From the NCBI GenBank assembly GCA_002964805.2, contig PUDQ02000066.1, positions 806,001 through 870,000 of the forward strand: a stretch of 64,000 nucleotides of DNA, read 5' to 3'. The position numbers and the translations under genes were made by a program. Position 1 is the first letter of the stretch. Every line of letters starts with the position of its first letter. Below, one piece after another: positions 12,001-21,653 of the stretch. Source of the stretch: Trametes villosa. Taxonomy: Eukaryota > Basidiomycota > Agaricomycetes > Polyporales > Polyporaceae. The notes beneath the pieces were generated by a model. That model was not told the DNA's origin. It ran no database searches and saw only the letters and a program-made list of their open reading frames with translations.

Positions 12001-15000
12001 CGTGCGGCCCAGGTCGAGCGCCCGGCGGATTCGCAGATCAGTGCCGAGTTCCTCGAAGCGCTGCCACCAGACATCCGTGCGGAAATCATCCAACAGGAAG
12101 CAGTCGAGCGTGCTTCGCGCGTACGTGCTGAACAAGCTATGCCCCAGCCTGCCGAAGCGGGCGTCGACATCGATCCAGCTACTTTCATCGCCAGCCTGGA
12201 CCCCCAACTCCGCCAGGTTGTGCTGATGGACTCTGACGATGTCTTCATCCAGAGCCTCCCGTCGCACATGATTGCCGAAGCGAACATCCACAGAGAGCAC
12301 GGTCGCCCATCAAGACTGCGCCACATTCCTGCACCTCAGGATGCGCGCGCGCCCCAGCCTGCGGCGGCTCAGCCCGCCAAAACGCTGCAGCCTCGAGATG
12401 CGATCCAGCTTCTTGAGAAGTCTGCGCTTGCCGCGCTCATTCGCCTCCTCTTCTACCCGCATGTCCTGAAGAAGAACCTGCTCTACAAGGTGCTCGTCAA
12501 CCTCTGTGAGAACGGCAAATCTCGTACGGATTTGTTCAACCTGCTCCTGAGCATCCTGCAAGACGGCTCTGGCGACCTCGCTTCGATCGACAAGAGCTTC
12601 GCGCAGATGTCTGTCCGCCACTCGAAGACCACGACCCCCCTCACCCCGAAGGCTATCGGCAAGCAGCGCGTACCTACGGACTACTTTGGCTCCTTGTCTC
12701 TGCCTCAGAACGATGTCGTGCCGGAGTTGATCGTGCAGCGCTGTCTAGAGGCGCTCACCTACATCGTCAGCTCTAACGAGCTTTCGTCGTTGTTCTTCCT
12801 CACTGAACACGAACTCCCCTTCGGTCTCCGTCGCAGTGCGTCGAAGAAGGGCAAGGGTAAGGAGAAGCCAGCGCCTCAAACGCACTTCCCCATCGTGCTC
12901 CTGCTCAGCCTTCTCGACCGCCCCTCGATACTGCGTACCCCCTCTATCGTCGAGTCCGTGGTTGCGCTCTTGGCAACAGTGACTCGTCCCCTTGCGGGCT
13001 TGAAGAACAAGAAGGACGAGACTGCGGAGAGTAGCAAGGCGGCGGCGGCGGCGGCGGCGCCAGCAGCAGCCCAGCCAACACCAAGCGCCTCCGAACAGGC
13101 TGCCCCTCAACCTCCAGGTAAGCTAGCATCGCGTGGTGTTGCATGGTTACTTACAGTGTCATTAGCAGCGTCTGCTGGTGCAGCTCCACCCACTACGCCA
13201 GCTGCCCCGGCAGCCACAGCATCTGGGACAACATCGGCGACTCCAACAGCCGACGCTCAGCCCAAGCAGCCCGCGACCCTCGAAGAGAAGGTTCTCCTCG
13301 CAAATCCTCCGCATATCCCCCATCATGTTCTCCGACTCATCGTCAACGTCCTCACTGCTGGCGAATGCTCCGGCCGCACCTTCGCGCAGAGCTTGTCGCT
13401 CATCCAGCACCTGTCGTACATCCCTGATGCTCGCGAGGTCATCGCCTCGGAGCTCAGAGCTCGTGCACAGGAGTTCGGTCAGAGCTTGCACACCGCTCTT
13501 GCCGAGCTCTCCGCGGCTTTGCGTGACGCCGACGCAAGTCCCGATGGTCTTGCGACGATCATCGCCTCCAAGTTCTCAACCGCATCATCCGACCAGGCTA
13601 AGCTCCTCCGGGTCTTGAAGACGATCGACTACATGTACTCGCCGAAGACGCCGGGCAACACCTCCGACGCCGACATCGAGAAGGTCCAAGGCATCTACGA
13701 GAGCTTCCGGTTCTCCTCGCTGTGGCAACGTCTCGGAGACTGTCTCTCGATCATCGAGGAGAAGCCAGAGATGGAGCACATCGCGACGGTGCTGCTGCCG
13801 CTCATCGAGTCGCTGATGGTCGTCTGCAAGTACGTCGGCCCCAAGACCCCCTCTGCCGCCGCCGCTCGTGCTCTTCGTGGCTCTGCATCGCCCCAGTCCC
13901 CGACGACCGCGCGCGAGTCTATGGAGGACCTCTTCGTCAGCTTCACGGACGCCCACCGCAAGGTGCTTAACCTCATGGTCCGCAACAACCCGTCGCTCAT
14001 GAGCGGCTCGTTCTCGCTCCTGGTCGGCAACCCGCGCGTGCTCGACTTCGACAACAAGCGGAACTACTTCAACCAGCAGCTCCACCGGCGGCCGCACAAC
14101 CGGGAGCACCACGGCACGCTGCAGCTGAACGTGCGGCGGCAGCGCGTGTTCGAGGACAGCTTCCAGTACCTGCAGCGCAAGACGGGCGACCAGATCAAGT
14201 ACGGCAAGCTCAGCGTGCGCTTCTACGACGAGGAGGGCGTCGACGCGGGCGGCGTCACGCGCGAGTGGTTCCAGATCCTCGCGCGGCAGATGTTCGACCC
14301 GAACTACGCTCTCTTCCAACCCTGCGCGGTCGACAAGCTCACGTACCAGCCGAACCGCGCGTCGTGGGTGAACCCGGAGCATCTCTCGTTCTTCAAGTTC
14401 GTCGGGCGCGTGATCGGCAAGGCGATCTACGACGGGCGGCTGCTCGACGCGTACTTCGCGCGCAGCATCTACAAGCAGCTGCTCGGGAAGCCGGTGGACT
14501 ACAAGGACGTCGAGTGGGTCGACCCGGAGTACTACAACTCGCTCGTGTGGATCCTCGAGAACGACCCGAGTCCTCTTGACCTCACCTTCAGCGTCGAGGC
14601 CGACGAGGTACGTACAATCATCGCTTGTCCTGAAGGCTCGTTGCTAACCTTTGCTGCGTAGTTCGGAGTGACGAAGCTTGTGGAGCTCAAGGAGGGAGGC
14701 GCGTCGATCGCCGTCACGCAGGAGAACAAGCGCGAGTTTGTGCAGCTGTCTGCCAACTACCGCCTGTACTCGTCGATCAAGGAGCAGATCGAGGCCCTCC
14801 TAGCCGGGTTCTACGAGATCATCCCGAAGGACCTCATCTCCATCGTAAGCACCCTCTATTCTCACCCTATTGCAATTGCTGACGCATGCTGTAGTTCAAC
14901 GAGCGCGAGCTCGAGCTGCTCATCTCTGGGACCCCGGACATCGACGTGGATGAGTGGCGCTCGGCGACGGAGTACAACGGGTACACGAGCTCCGACCCGG

Positions 15001-15354
15001 TCATCGTGTGGTTCTGGCGCGCGCTCAAGTCGTTCACGCGCGAAGAGCGGGCGAAGGTGCTCAGCTTCGCGACGGGCACGTCGCGCGTGCCCCTCGGCGG
15101 CTTCGTCGACCTCCAGGGCGTGCAGGGCACCCAGCGGTTCTCCATCCACAAGGCGTATGGCGACACCGACCGTCTTCCGCAGGCGCACACATGTACGTCT
15201 TCAGGATACCTAATGCGCTTCTTACAAGTCTAACCTTGTGTTCCCCCTAGGCTTCAACCAGATCGATCTTCCGCAGTACTCGTCGTATGAAATGCTCCGA
15301 CAGCAGATCCTGCTCGCGATCAACGAGGGCGGAGAGGGCTTCGGGTTCGCATAG
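3032..15354 (+). CDS. TOM1: Giant HECT-type E3 ubiquitin ligase, Tom1/HUWE1 family
   Basis: Start chosen at ATG 3032: exon 1 (3032-3070) encodes [13 protein letters not shown] and joins exon 2 at 3129, [15 protein letters not shown]. The product is about 3,700 residues, as large as Tom1/HUWE1 proteins. In order I see the N-terminal armadillo-like DUF908/DUF913 region (about 3130-7400), a UBA domain (about 7480-7600, [18 protein letters not shown]), Pro/Ala/Glu-rich linkers, a very acidic tract (about 9960-10640) and ubiquitin-binding UBM-like motifs in a DUF4414 region (about 11910-12240, [14 protein letters not shown] and [14 protein letters not shown]). The HECT domain runs from about 14130 to the end ([40 protein letters not shown]). 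The catalytic cysteine lies in [16 protein letters not shown]. Its codon is split by the last intron (T at 15192, GC at 15251-15252). Many introns of about 50-60 nt are present, some in frame (for example 3426-3479). The family polyubiquitinates excess histones, ribosomal proteins and cell-cycle factors in nucleus and cytoplasm. Confidence 0.95.
9960..10640 (+). other. Acidic low-complexity tract inside the Tom1-like ligase
   Basis: Several exons here encode mostly Asp and Glu (for example EEEEEDDDE and [17 protein letters not shown]), built from GAC/GAG/GAT trinucleotide runs. Acidic tracts in Tom1/HUWE1 proteins are known to contact basic clients such as histones and unassembled ribosomal proteins. 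The antisense strand gives long Ser/Val-rich open frames that are only complements of this composition bias. Confidence 0.85.
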
Positions 15355-16330
15355 GCACGCTCGCCGGCATCGTAGGACATTTCCTTGGTAATCTTCAGCT
15401 GCAGACGTAGGCACGTAATGAACTAGAATCAAACCGCAACCATCTGTACATATACTACACCCGCATTCACAACGAATCTCATCCTGTTATCCATTAGGCT
15501 CGCAGGTTAACCTCGCGTTCATGCGCTGGTATTCGTTTGACTCTCCCCGTGAGAGGTTGTTTATTGGCAGGACCAGGTGAAGGCGCACCAGACAGTTGGC
15601 TGATCTGGTGAACGTTACCATCGCAGGTTAGAACATAACACGCGTGAATCACAGCTTCAATGCAAGGCTCTTGGTTAATGGTATTGCGGGCCCCAATCAT
15701 TGCCTATTGCCTAATGCAAATCATCCATGCGCAGGGACTCGGGTGTAGTATAGACTATAGGACACTGGTAAGATACATAGCCGAAACGGAGAGTAGTTGA
15801 GCATGTATTGTGCATGTGTGGGCTCGCTCGACAGGCTGCACCTGAGGTAGATCATTATCTCCCGGACGTTTCCTGCAGTACTTACCGGCGAACACCTACC
15901 AGAGGTAAAGACTTTCAACCCTCCCAGTCCCTGCCCGTGCTGCCATGCTCCCAATATTTGCCCGGGGAAGCCATGATCATAGAGCCTCAGCTTCCCACCT
16001 CATTCTAACCCACAAATCATCGGTCTATATAATGAACTCGTCGTCCGTCCCGGGAACTTGAATACTGATCCACTCCGAAAGCCTTTGACAAACTGACCCA
16101 CTGCAAAGTTCGAGGAACAGAAACCTGGGGTAATGCGGGGGTGGGGGAGGCCGATCGCCGGTCCGGGGAAGTCGGGACCCGGGCTGATCGAGGGGCACGG
16201 CCGCGCACGGTCTGCTGATCTCCTCCCTCGATGTCGCCTCAAACGCTTTATAACCTCCCCCAGCCCCTTTGCTCTCATTCACCCCAGTCGGCCCCTAGCA
16301 GCCCACACACTACCCCGCCGAGCAGATACG
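15355..16330. other. Intergenic region with TATA box for the quinone oxidoreductase
   Basis: This is 976 bp between the stop of the HECT ligase and the next start codon, with no convincing open frame. A TATA-like ctttataac at 16246-16254 lies about 77-85 bp before the downstream ATG and is the likely core promoter of that gene. Confidence 0.6.
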
Positions 16331-17813
16331 ATGCGTGCCTTCGTCGTGAGCGAGTACGCGCACCCCTCCAAGATCCCTGTAACGACCAATGCGCCCGAGC
16401 CTAAGGCGGAGGCGGGACAGGTCCTCGTAGACGTCTACAGCGCGGGGCTGAACTACTTCGACGTGCGTACAGAGGCCATGTCTATCTGCGACGAGTCGCG
16501 CTAACCCCCGGGCGCGACGAGCAGATTCTGCAATCGCAGGGCAAGTACCAGTCCCAGCCGCCGCGGCCGTTCGTCCTCGGGAACGAGTTCGCGGGCAAGA
16601 TCGCGCAGGACTCGCCCATCCCGGATGGATGCCCGTTCAGGCCCGGAGACCGTGTCTTTGGGGGTGGGCAGGGCGCGTATGGGGAGAAGGCGGCGGTGTT
16701 CTGGCAGAACCTCGTCCCGCTGCCGGACAACATGTCATACGATCAGGGTGCAGGTGCGCGAGTCCATCCGGCTATAGGCTAAATAAGAGAGACAATATAT
16801 TGACATGATGGTCCGAACATACAGGTCTGTATGTGACCTGGCCTACGAGTTATGAGGCGTTGGTGGGTCGCGCCGAGCTCAAAGCTGGTACGTGGACGGT
16901 AGCCTGTCTGTGCTTGACTTATACTCATACACGCGACAGGCGAGTGGGTACTCGTTACCGCCGCCGCGGGAGGTGTGGGTATCGCTGCAGTGCAATTAGC
17001 GAAAGGTACGCCCACCTTCTCATCTCTGGAGGCCGCGGTATTCATCTGTATGTATCCCCGCAGCGCTGGGCGCGAAGGTTATCGCGGCGGCCGGCTCGCA
17101 GGAGAAGATCGACATCGCCATTAAGTATGGCAGCGCCGATCACGGCATTAACTATTCGCAAGAGGGCTGGCAGAAGGAAGTCCTCAAGCTCACTGGAGGC
17201 AAGGGCGTCGACGTCATCTACGACCCAGTCGGGCTCATCAGAGGTACGGATATCATTTGTCTAAACGGGCTTACGCGACGCTCACACCCGTGCGGGCAGA
17301 CTCCTTGAAGTGCATCGCGTGGAAGGGGCGCGCACTTGTCGTCGGCTTCGCGGCGGGCTCCATTGAGAAGGTGCTTCAACCCACTTCATCTTGCGTGCAC
17401 GCCTGCTCATGTAGATCTGTGTAGTTGCCCCTGAACCTCGTCCTGCTCAAGAATATCTCCATCGTCGGCATTCATTGGGGTGCATACACTAGTGCGTGCC
17501 TCATCTGTCCCGATCCCGCCTGTCTTCTCATTGATCCTCTCCGCCAGAATTCGAGCCTTCACGAACGCCCGTCGTCTGGAAAGCGCTCCTCGAGTACGTT
17601 CTGCCCCTCCCTCACTTAGCACACCCCCACTGAGATCCTTTCCGCAGCCTCTTCTCGTCGGGACGCGCAAAACCGATCGTGTACCCCGAGACCTTCTCGC
17701 TCGAGCACCTCGCGGATGGCCTCGGCGCACTCGAGAAGCGCAAGACGTGGGGCAAGGTCATCGTGCACGTCCGGGAGCCCGAGGGCCCCGCGCGGTCGCA
17801 GGCGAAGCTGTAG
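16331..17813 (+). CDS. Zinc-free MDR-family NAD(P)H:quinone oxidoreductase
   Basis: Exon 1 (16331-16462) encodes MRAFVVSEYAHPSKIPVTTN to AGLNYFD. Exon 2 starts at 16525 with ILQSQGKYQSQPPRPFVLGN and includes FAGKIA and FGGGQGAYGEKAAV. Later short exons carry WPTSYEALVGRAELKAG, the Rossmann dinucleotide-binding motif VTAAAGGVGIAAVQLAK (about 16965-17005), ALGAKVIAAAGSQEKIDIA, GKGVDVIYDPVG, ALVVGFAAGSIEK and LPLNLVLLKNISIVGIHWGA. The C-terminus reads ETFSLEHLADGLGALEKRK with the stop at 17811-17813. This is the quinone-oxidoreductase branch of the medium-chain dehydrogenase/reductase superfamily. The AAAGGVG loop and the absence of the zinc-ligand GHE motif (FVLGNEF in its place) support reductase rather than alcohol dehydrogenase activity. 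It probably reduces quinones or enones with NADPH in the cytosol. The substrate cannot be told from sequence. About seven short introns are inferred. Confidence 0.88.
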
Positions 17814-18198
17814 TTTTACGTCGTGACATACGCGACGCTGGGGGTACCCTGTGTTAGGACTATGGTTGTGTATCATTAGATGCATTGTGAATGATTATGT
17901 TCGGGTTCACTTTGGGGGAAAGACTCGAAGAGGCCCATGCAGGCTTGGAATTCGAAACCGAATGGTATCCCGATATGCGACTTTCGTTACCGCTGCACTC
18001 GGGTGAGCCGTCATGTTTTTAAACGGGACATCTTCCATCCCTAGTACCGGGCATTAGCTGTACATTCAATCCACCAATTATGAGTGCAGGACTGTAGGGA
18101 ACAAATAGGCCCGGAGCGGCTCAAGTTGTGCAGACTTCATCGTAGTCTACCTCGAAATACCTTCTGAATGTGATGCAGCTACAGAGTCCTTACTTCAA

Positions 18199-18280
18199 GG
18201 CGCTATAGCCAAGTGGTTACGGCGAGTGATTAGAAATCACTTCTCCTTTGGAGGCGCAGGTTCGAGTCCTGCTGGCGTCG
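18199..18280 (+). tRNA. tRNA-Ser(AGA)
   Basis: The 82-nt cloverleaf has acceptor stem ggcgcta paired with tggcgtc (one G-T pair and one T-G pair). The anticodon stem agtga/tcact closes loop ttagaaa, with anticodon AGA at 18232-18234 decoding UCU (and UCC/UCA after A-to-I editing). A class II long variable arm (tctcctttggaggc) marks it as serine-type. The T arm is gcagg-ttcgagt-cctgc. No intron is seen, and CCA is not encoded, as expected for a eukaryote. The internal A and B boxes (tagccaagtgg; ggttcgagtcc) are intact, so the copy looks functional. An identical gene lies inverted at 21154-21235. Confidence 0.93.
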
Positions 18281-18284
18281 AGTG

Positions 18285-18298
18285 TTCTTTTGTTTTTT
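18285..18298 (+). terminator. RNA polymerase III poly-T terminator of tRNA-Ser
   Basis: A T4 run (18288-18291) and a T6 run (18293-18298) start within 8 nt of the tRNA 3' end on the coding strand. These are normal pol III termination signals. Confidence 0.8.
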
Positions 18299-18554
18299 CG
18301 ACATTTTGCTTCCGATTTCTTCACGTTCGATATCCGGCCAGCAGGACATTCAAGGGGACTCGTGAATGGATCGTCGGCTGGAGGAGGGTAGCACCGGGCG
18401 GCAGTTGTAGGTCAAGGTTTATCATCTTAGCACAGCCACAATAGCACTAGTACTCCGGGCACTTTCGCGGCGGCAGAGGTCGCCCTGGCTTGTTAACCTC
18501 CCTCAACACAACTGGATCTTCCTTTACTCCTATTTGTTGGACTCTGGTGAGGGC

Positions 18555-19273
18555 CCAATGGGCCTGATGAGGCCTAGCAGCCTACTAGGAACCCCGAAGG
18601 CCAGGCGCGTTGGTGCATGATCGGCGCAGTGCGGTCAAACATGTTCAATAAGGGTGGTAACGGTGAATCCGGGCTTACGAACTTAGGGTGTGGTACGTAG
18701 CACCTTTGAGTCTGTTGGCGAATACCTGCGGAAGCGAAACTTAGTCAACGATGCACGCAGTAGCTAGACATGTTTGTGCTATGCCGGGCACGGTTGCCAG
18801 GGGACAGCTCCTAACTCGAAGAATGCACCCTAGTGGAGCCTCGTTCACCTCAGGCTGCGCCGACACTCATCTGAAGGACATCCTGCGATTCCTGCCACAA
18901 AAGTTTCCTGTCAAACCCCACGTAAATCCTCGGCGGGATCTCGCATGATCGACAGCCTTTTGCATGAACGCATACGAGCGCTCCGCCCGCCTGACTACTC
19001 ACGGTCTCGCCGCCACCAATCATCACCGCGCCGTACCCTTCCTTCTTCACGACGTCAACACGCAGGTGAAGAGCATGTATGATTTGCCTCCTCGACACGA
19101 TCGCCGTGATACGCGTGTCTACCCGACGTCCGACACCCGAAGCATGAAGCTTAACCTGGTTTCAGCGCGCCGCGTACGTACTCTCTCATTGAGCCCTTGA
19201 CTCACGGCGCACCAGGCAGGCAAACAGGCGAGGTTGGGGATGCACGGACCCTCGCACGGCGACTGCGACAAAC
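18555..19273. other. Upstream region of the hydrophobin gene inside the inverted repeat
   Basis: This is 719 bp between the left repeat arm and the hydrophobin TATA box. No convincing coding frame is present. It is presumably the hydrophobin promoter. Short palindromic words such as gcccaatgggc (18552-18562) occur, but no known regulatory motif is recognised. Confidence 0.4.
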
Positions 19274-19281
19274 GTATATAA
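19274..19281 (+). promoter_or_regulatory. TATA box of hydrophobin gene
   Basis: The sequence aacgtatataagggg places gtatataa about 130 bp before the hydrophobin start codon. A C/T-rich stretch (ctctccgcccaactcctcagc) follows it, as is common at strongly expressed fungal promoters. Confidence 0.65.
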
Positions 19282-19409
19282 GGGGACCCTCTCCGCCCAA
19301 CTCCTCAGCAGTCAACGACTCGCCTCAGCCTTCCAGCTCTCCTCCGCGGTCTTCACTCGCCCACATACCCACCATACCCCTACAACCCTCCTCCTTCACG
19401 GATCCCAAG

Positions 19410-19827
19410 ATGTTCGCCCGTGTCGCTGCCGTCGCCCTCGCGCTCCCACTCCTTGCTGCCGCCCAGAGCTGCAACACCGGCCCCGTCCAGTGCTGCAACA
19501 GCGTCGAGAACGTACGTCCCATCCTCTCACATCACCATCCGCCCGTTTGCTCACTCACTCTACTTTCCAGGCCAACTCCGCTGCTGGCGCCGCGCTCCTC
19601 TCGCTCCTCGGCGTAGTGGTCCAGGACGTGACCGCCCAGATCGGCCTCAAGTGCTCGCCCATCTCCGGCGTCGGCGTTGGCGGCAGCGCGTGCTCCGCCC
19701 ACGCTGTCTGCTGCGAGAACAACAACGTTGTGAGTATGGATCCTCCACGTGTAAGAGACAGGTGCTGACGATATCGTGCGCGCAGGGCGGCCTCGTCTCC
19801 GTTGGCTGCATTCCCGTCTCGCTCTGA
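19410..19827 (+). CDS. Class I hydrophobin
   Basis: There are three exons: 19410-19511, 19571-19729 and 19786-19827. They give exactly 100 residues. The start MFARVAAVALALPLLAAAQS is a typical secretion signal. The mature part has the eight hydrophobin cysteines: C21-x6-C28-C29-x32-C62-x12-C75-x5-C81-C82-x12-C95. The long C3-C4 gap and the CSAHAVCCENN signature fit class I basidiomycete hydrophobins. Those secreted amphipathic proteins self-assemble into rodlet layers on aerial hyphae, fruit bodies and spores. The introns are 59 and 56 nt and fall at positions usual for this family. The gene and its promoter lie wholly between two inverted tRNA-Ser arms. It has no detectable paralogue elsewhere in the window. 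Confidence 0.97.
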
Positions 19828-20879
19828 GCAGCGACGATGGCAGAACTTTGGCTTCGTATGGGAGGAAGAGGTCATAGTAATGGCGGAGGAATCGTATAGC
19901 TTGGGTAATGTTTGACGAATAAGATGTCGTTTGAGAGCATGCTATTGCGTGGGATGTTCGCCTGAGACCGTCCGCTTGGTGGCTCTCGCCATCGTAAGAT
20001 GTGAACCACGATACTAATTCATAGTCATACTCCGCGCGCTCCATGTACACCTTTGAAGCCCTGAGCATACTGGAGATTCTCTTGTCCACGCAGCGCTATT
20101 ACTGGTACGAAAGTTTGGAGCGAATACTTGCTTCGATCTCCGTGCGCCTTTTGATTTGATACGTCTATGAATAATGTTATAACATCCTCTATTCTCTCAA
20201 CCTTGGCCCGAAGCCTACGTCGTCCACGCAAACTTCTAGTTCAAGTAGTCGTTTGTATTATTGTACTACTACAGCGAGAGACGACACCAACGCAGTTAGC
20301 TTCCCCGCATAAGGCGGGTACTGGACCCGGGGGCCACGATGAGGCCTGCGCTATCCCCGAGAAATACCCCAGCCTCTGCCGCGCCCCCAGGCAGGATCCA
20401 CCACCTCGACACCCAACACCGAGCCCGCGCCGATGGCCCCACCGAGTGCGTCGACGACCGTGGCTAGCGCGCCAGCCGACCAGAGCCCGCGGGGCGTCCG
20501 GTCCTCGGAGTCGTCGATGCATCGTCGGCATCCATCGAGCAAGTCGCGGATGCCAGGCCGCAAGGGCCCGTACGACCTTGACCGTGTCCAGCACCGGGCT
20601 TCGGAGGGAGGAGGTGGTGGTTTGGAAGAAAGAGAGGTCGGACAGGGAGGGCGGGTTATGTAGACTGGGAGGCTGACCGGTCAGCCTCCCGCCGTAGTCA
20701 GTGAAGCGGACGAGGGCGGAGACTCATTGATGCACCGCCTACCATACCGCCGTCGGTAGATGCAGGCCCGCCTGGTCTCGTACCCCGACATGTAGACTCG
20801 CACCCCACCACCGCAGAAAATGGGGGGTGGCATGGTCCAAATGCCCCAGACGGCTTCCAAGCCTCATCCATCCATTTGA
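19828..20879. other. Hydrophobin 3' flank, no recognisable gene
   Basis: This is 1,052 bp between the hydrophobin stop and the right repeat arm. Open frames on both strands at 20240-20680 (up to 117 codons, minus) are Arg/Gly/Pro-rich, lack splice support and overlap each other, so I treat them as compositional. A perfect 24-bp palindrome lies at 20667-20690. Confidence 0.5.
20667..20690. repeat. Perfect 24-bp palindrome
   Basis: The half-site gggaggctgacc (20667-20678) is followed directly, with no spacer, by its exact reverse complement (20679-20690). The symmetry stops on both sides. Confidence 0.95.
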
Positions 20880-21135
20880 GCCCTCACCAAAGTCCAACAA
20901 ATAGGAGTAAAGGAAGATCCAGTTGTGTTGAGGGAGGTTAACAAGCCAGGGCGACCTCTGCCGCCGCGAAAGTGCCCGGAGTACTAGTGCTATTGTGGCT
21001 GTGCTAAGATGATAAACCTTGACCTACAACTGCCGCCCGGTGCTACCCTCCTCCAGCCGACGATCCATTCACGAGTCCCCTTGAATGTCCTGCTGGCCGG
21101 ATATCGAACGTGAAGAAATCGGAAGCAAAATGTCG

Positions 21136-21149
21136 AAAAAACAAAAGAA
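21136..21149 (-). terminator. RNA polymerase III poly-T terminator of second tRNA-Ser
   Basis: On the plus strand this reads as A6 and A4 runs, the mirror of the terminator at 18285-18298. It lies just 3' of the minus-strand tRNA. Confidence 0.8.
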
Positions 21150-21153
21150 CACT

Positions 21154-21235
21154 CGACGCCAGCAGGACTCGAACCTGCGCCTCCAAAGGAGAAGTGATTT
21201 CTAATCACTCGCCGTAACCACTTGGCTATAGCGCC
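21154..21235 (-). tRNA. tRNA-Ser(AGA), inverted duplicate
   Basis: The sequence is identical on the minus strand to the tRNA at 18199-18280, with the same AGA anticodon (plus-strand tct at 21200-21202), long variable arm and T arm. It sits at the mirror position in the right arm of the inverted repeat, so both copies point inward toward the hydrophobin segment. Confidence 0.93.
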
Positions 21236-21263
21236 TTGAAGTAAGGACTCTGTAGCTGCATCA

Positions 21264-21653
21264 GATCGTACAAATAGACAGGTGTTCCGCTGGGGAGCCG
21301 TATCCGTTGATGCACCCGGATGAAAGTACGCCAACCTAGAGACTGCCACACATTGGACACGATAGACATCGCTCAGATGCGCGCGATGCTGCGTTGGAAG
21401 CTCGCAATGCACAGATACCCCATCACTAGTGTCCCCCAGCACTCAGCGAAGAACTCAGACTTCTTCGCGGCGTACGCTGATCATTGTCGGCCGTCCCAGT
21501 GCATTGCTAACCGCTCTCGCGGTGTTTTCTCAGACGAGTGCATCCACTGTGCATATCGTACATACAATTACATCGGCAGCATAAGCCCGCAAGCCGAAAG
21601 TCCTCAGGGAAAGCGGGATCAGTCCCACGGCCGCAGATCTGCACAAACACGCT
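21264..21653. other. Intergenic, nothing recognised
   Basis: This is 390 bp between the inverted repeat and the 3' end of the DUF6533 gene. No conserved coding frame or RNA structure was recognised. Confidence 0.5.

Larger units (their letters stand above)
18171..18554 (+). repeat. Left arm of 384-bp inverted repeat carrying tRNA-Ser
   Basis: Bases 18171-18554 recur as reverse complement at 20880-21263. Both arms are exactly 384 bp. By eye I found one mismatch (18544 C against the complement of 20890 A) and no indel. Just outside the arms similarity falls away, though traces such as gatgaggc continue a little on the inner side. The arm includes a tRNA-Ser gene, its poly-T terminator and about 270 bp of downstream sequence. 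A 72-codon open frame (18226-18444) is part of the repeated sequence and begins inside the tRNA, so I do not call it a gene. No short direct target duplication was found at the outer edges. Confidence 0.95.
20880..21263 (-). repeat. Right arm of 384-bp inverted repeat carrying tRNA-Ser
   Basis: This is the reverse-complement partner of 18171-18554, with one mismatch noticed and no length difference. The two arms are separated by 2,325 bp that contain the hydrophobin gene. Confidence 0.95.

Noticed and set aside
20241..20676. Overlapping 117-codon (minus) and 169-codon (plus) open frames
   Set aside because: Both are Arg/Gly/Pro-rich, antisense to each other, and have no splice continuation or recognisable family.
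20990..21442. 150-codon minus-strand open frame across the right repeat arm
   Set aside because: It runs straight through the tRNA-Ser gene and its downstream part is the same repeated frame as 18226-18444. It exists because the inverted arm has few stops, not because it is a gene.
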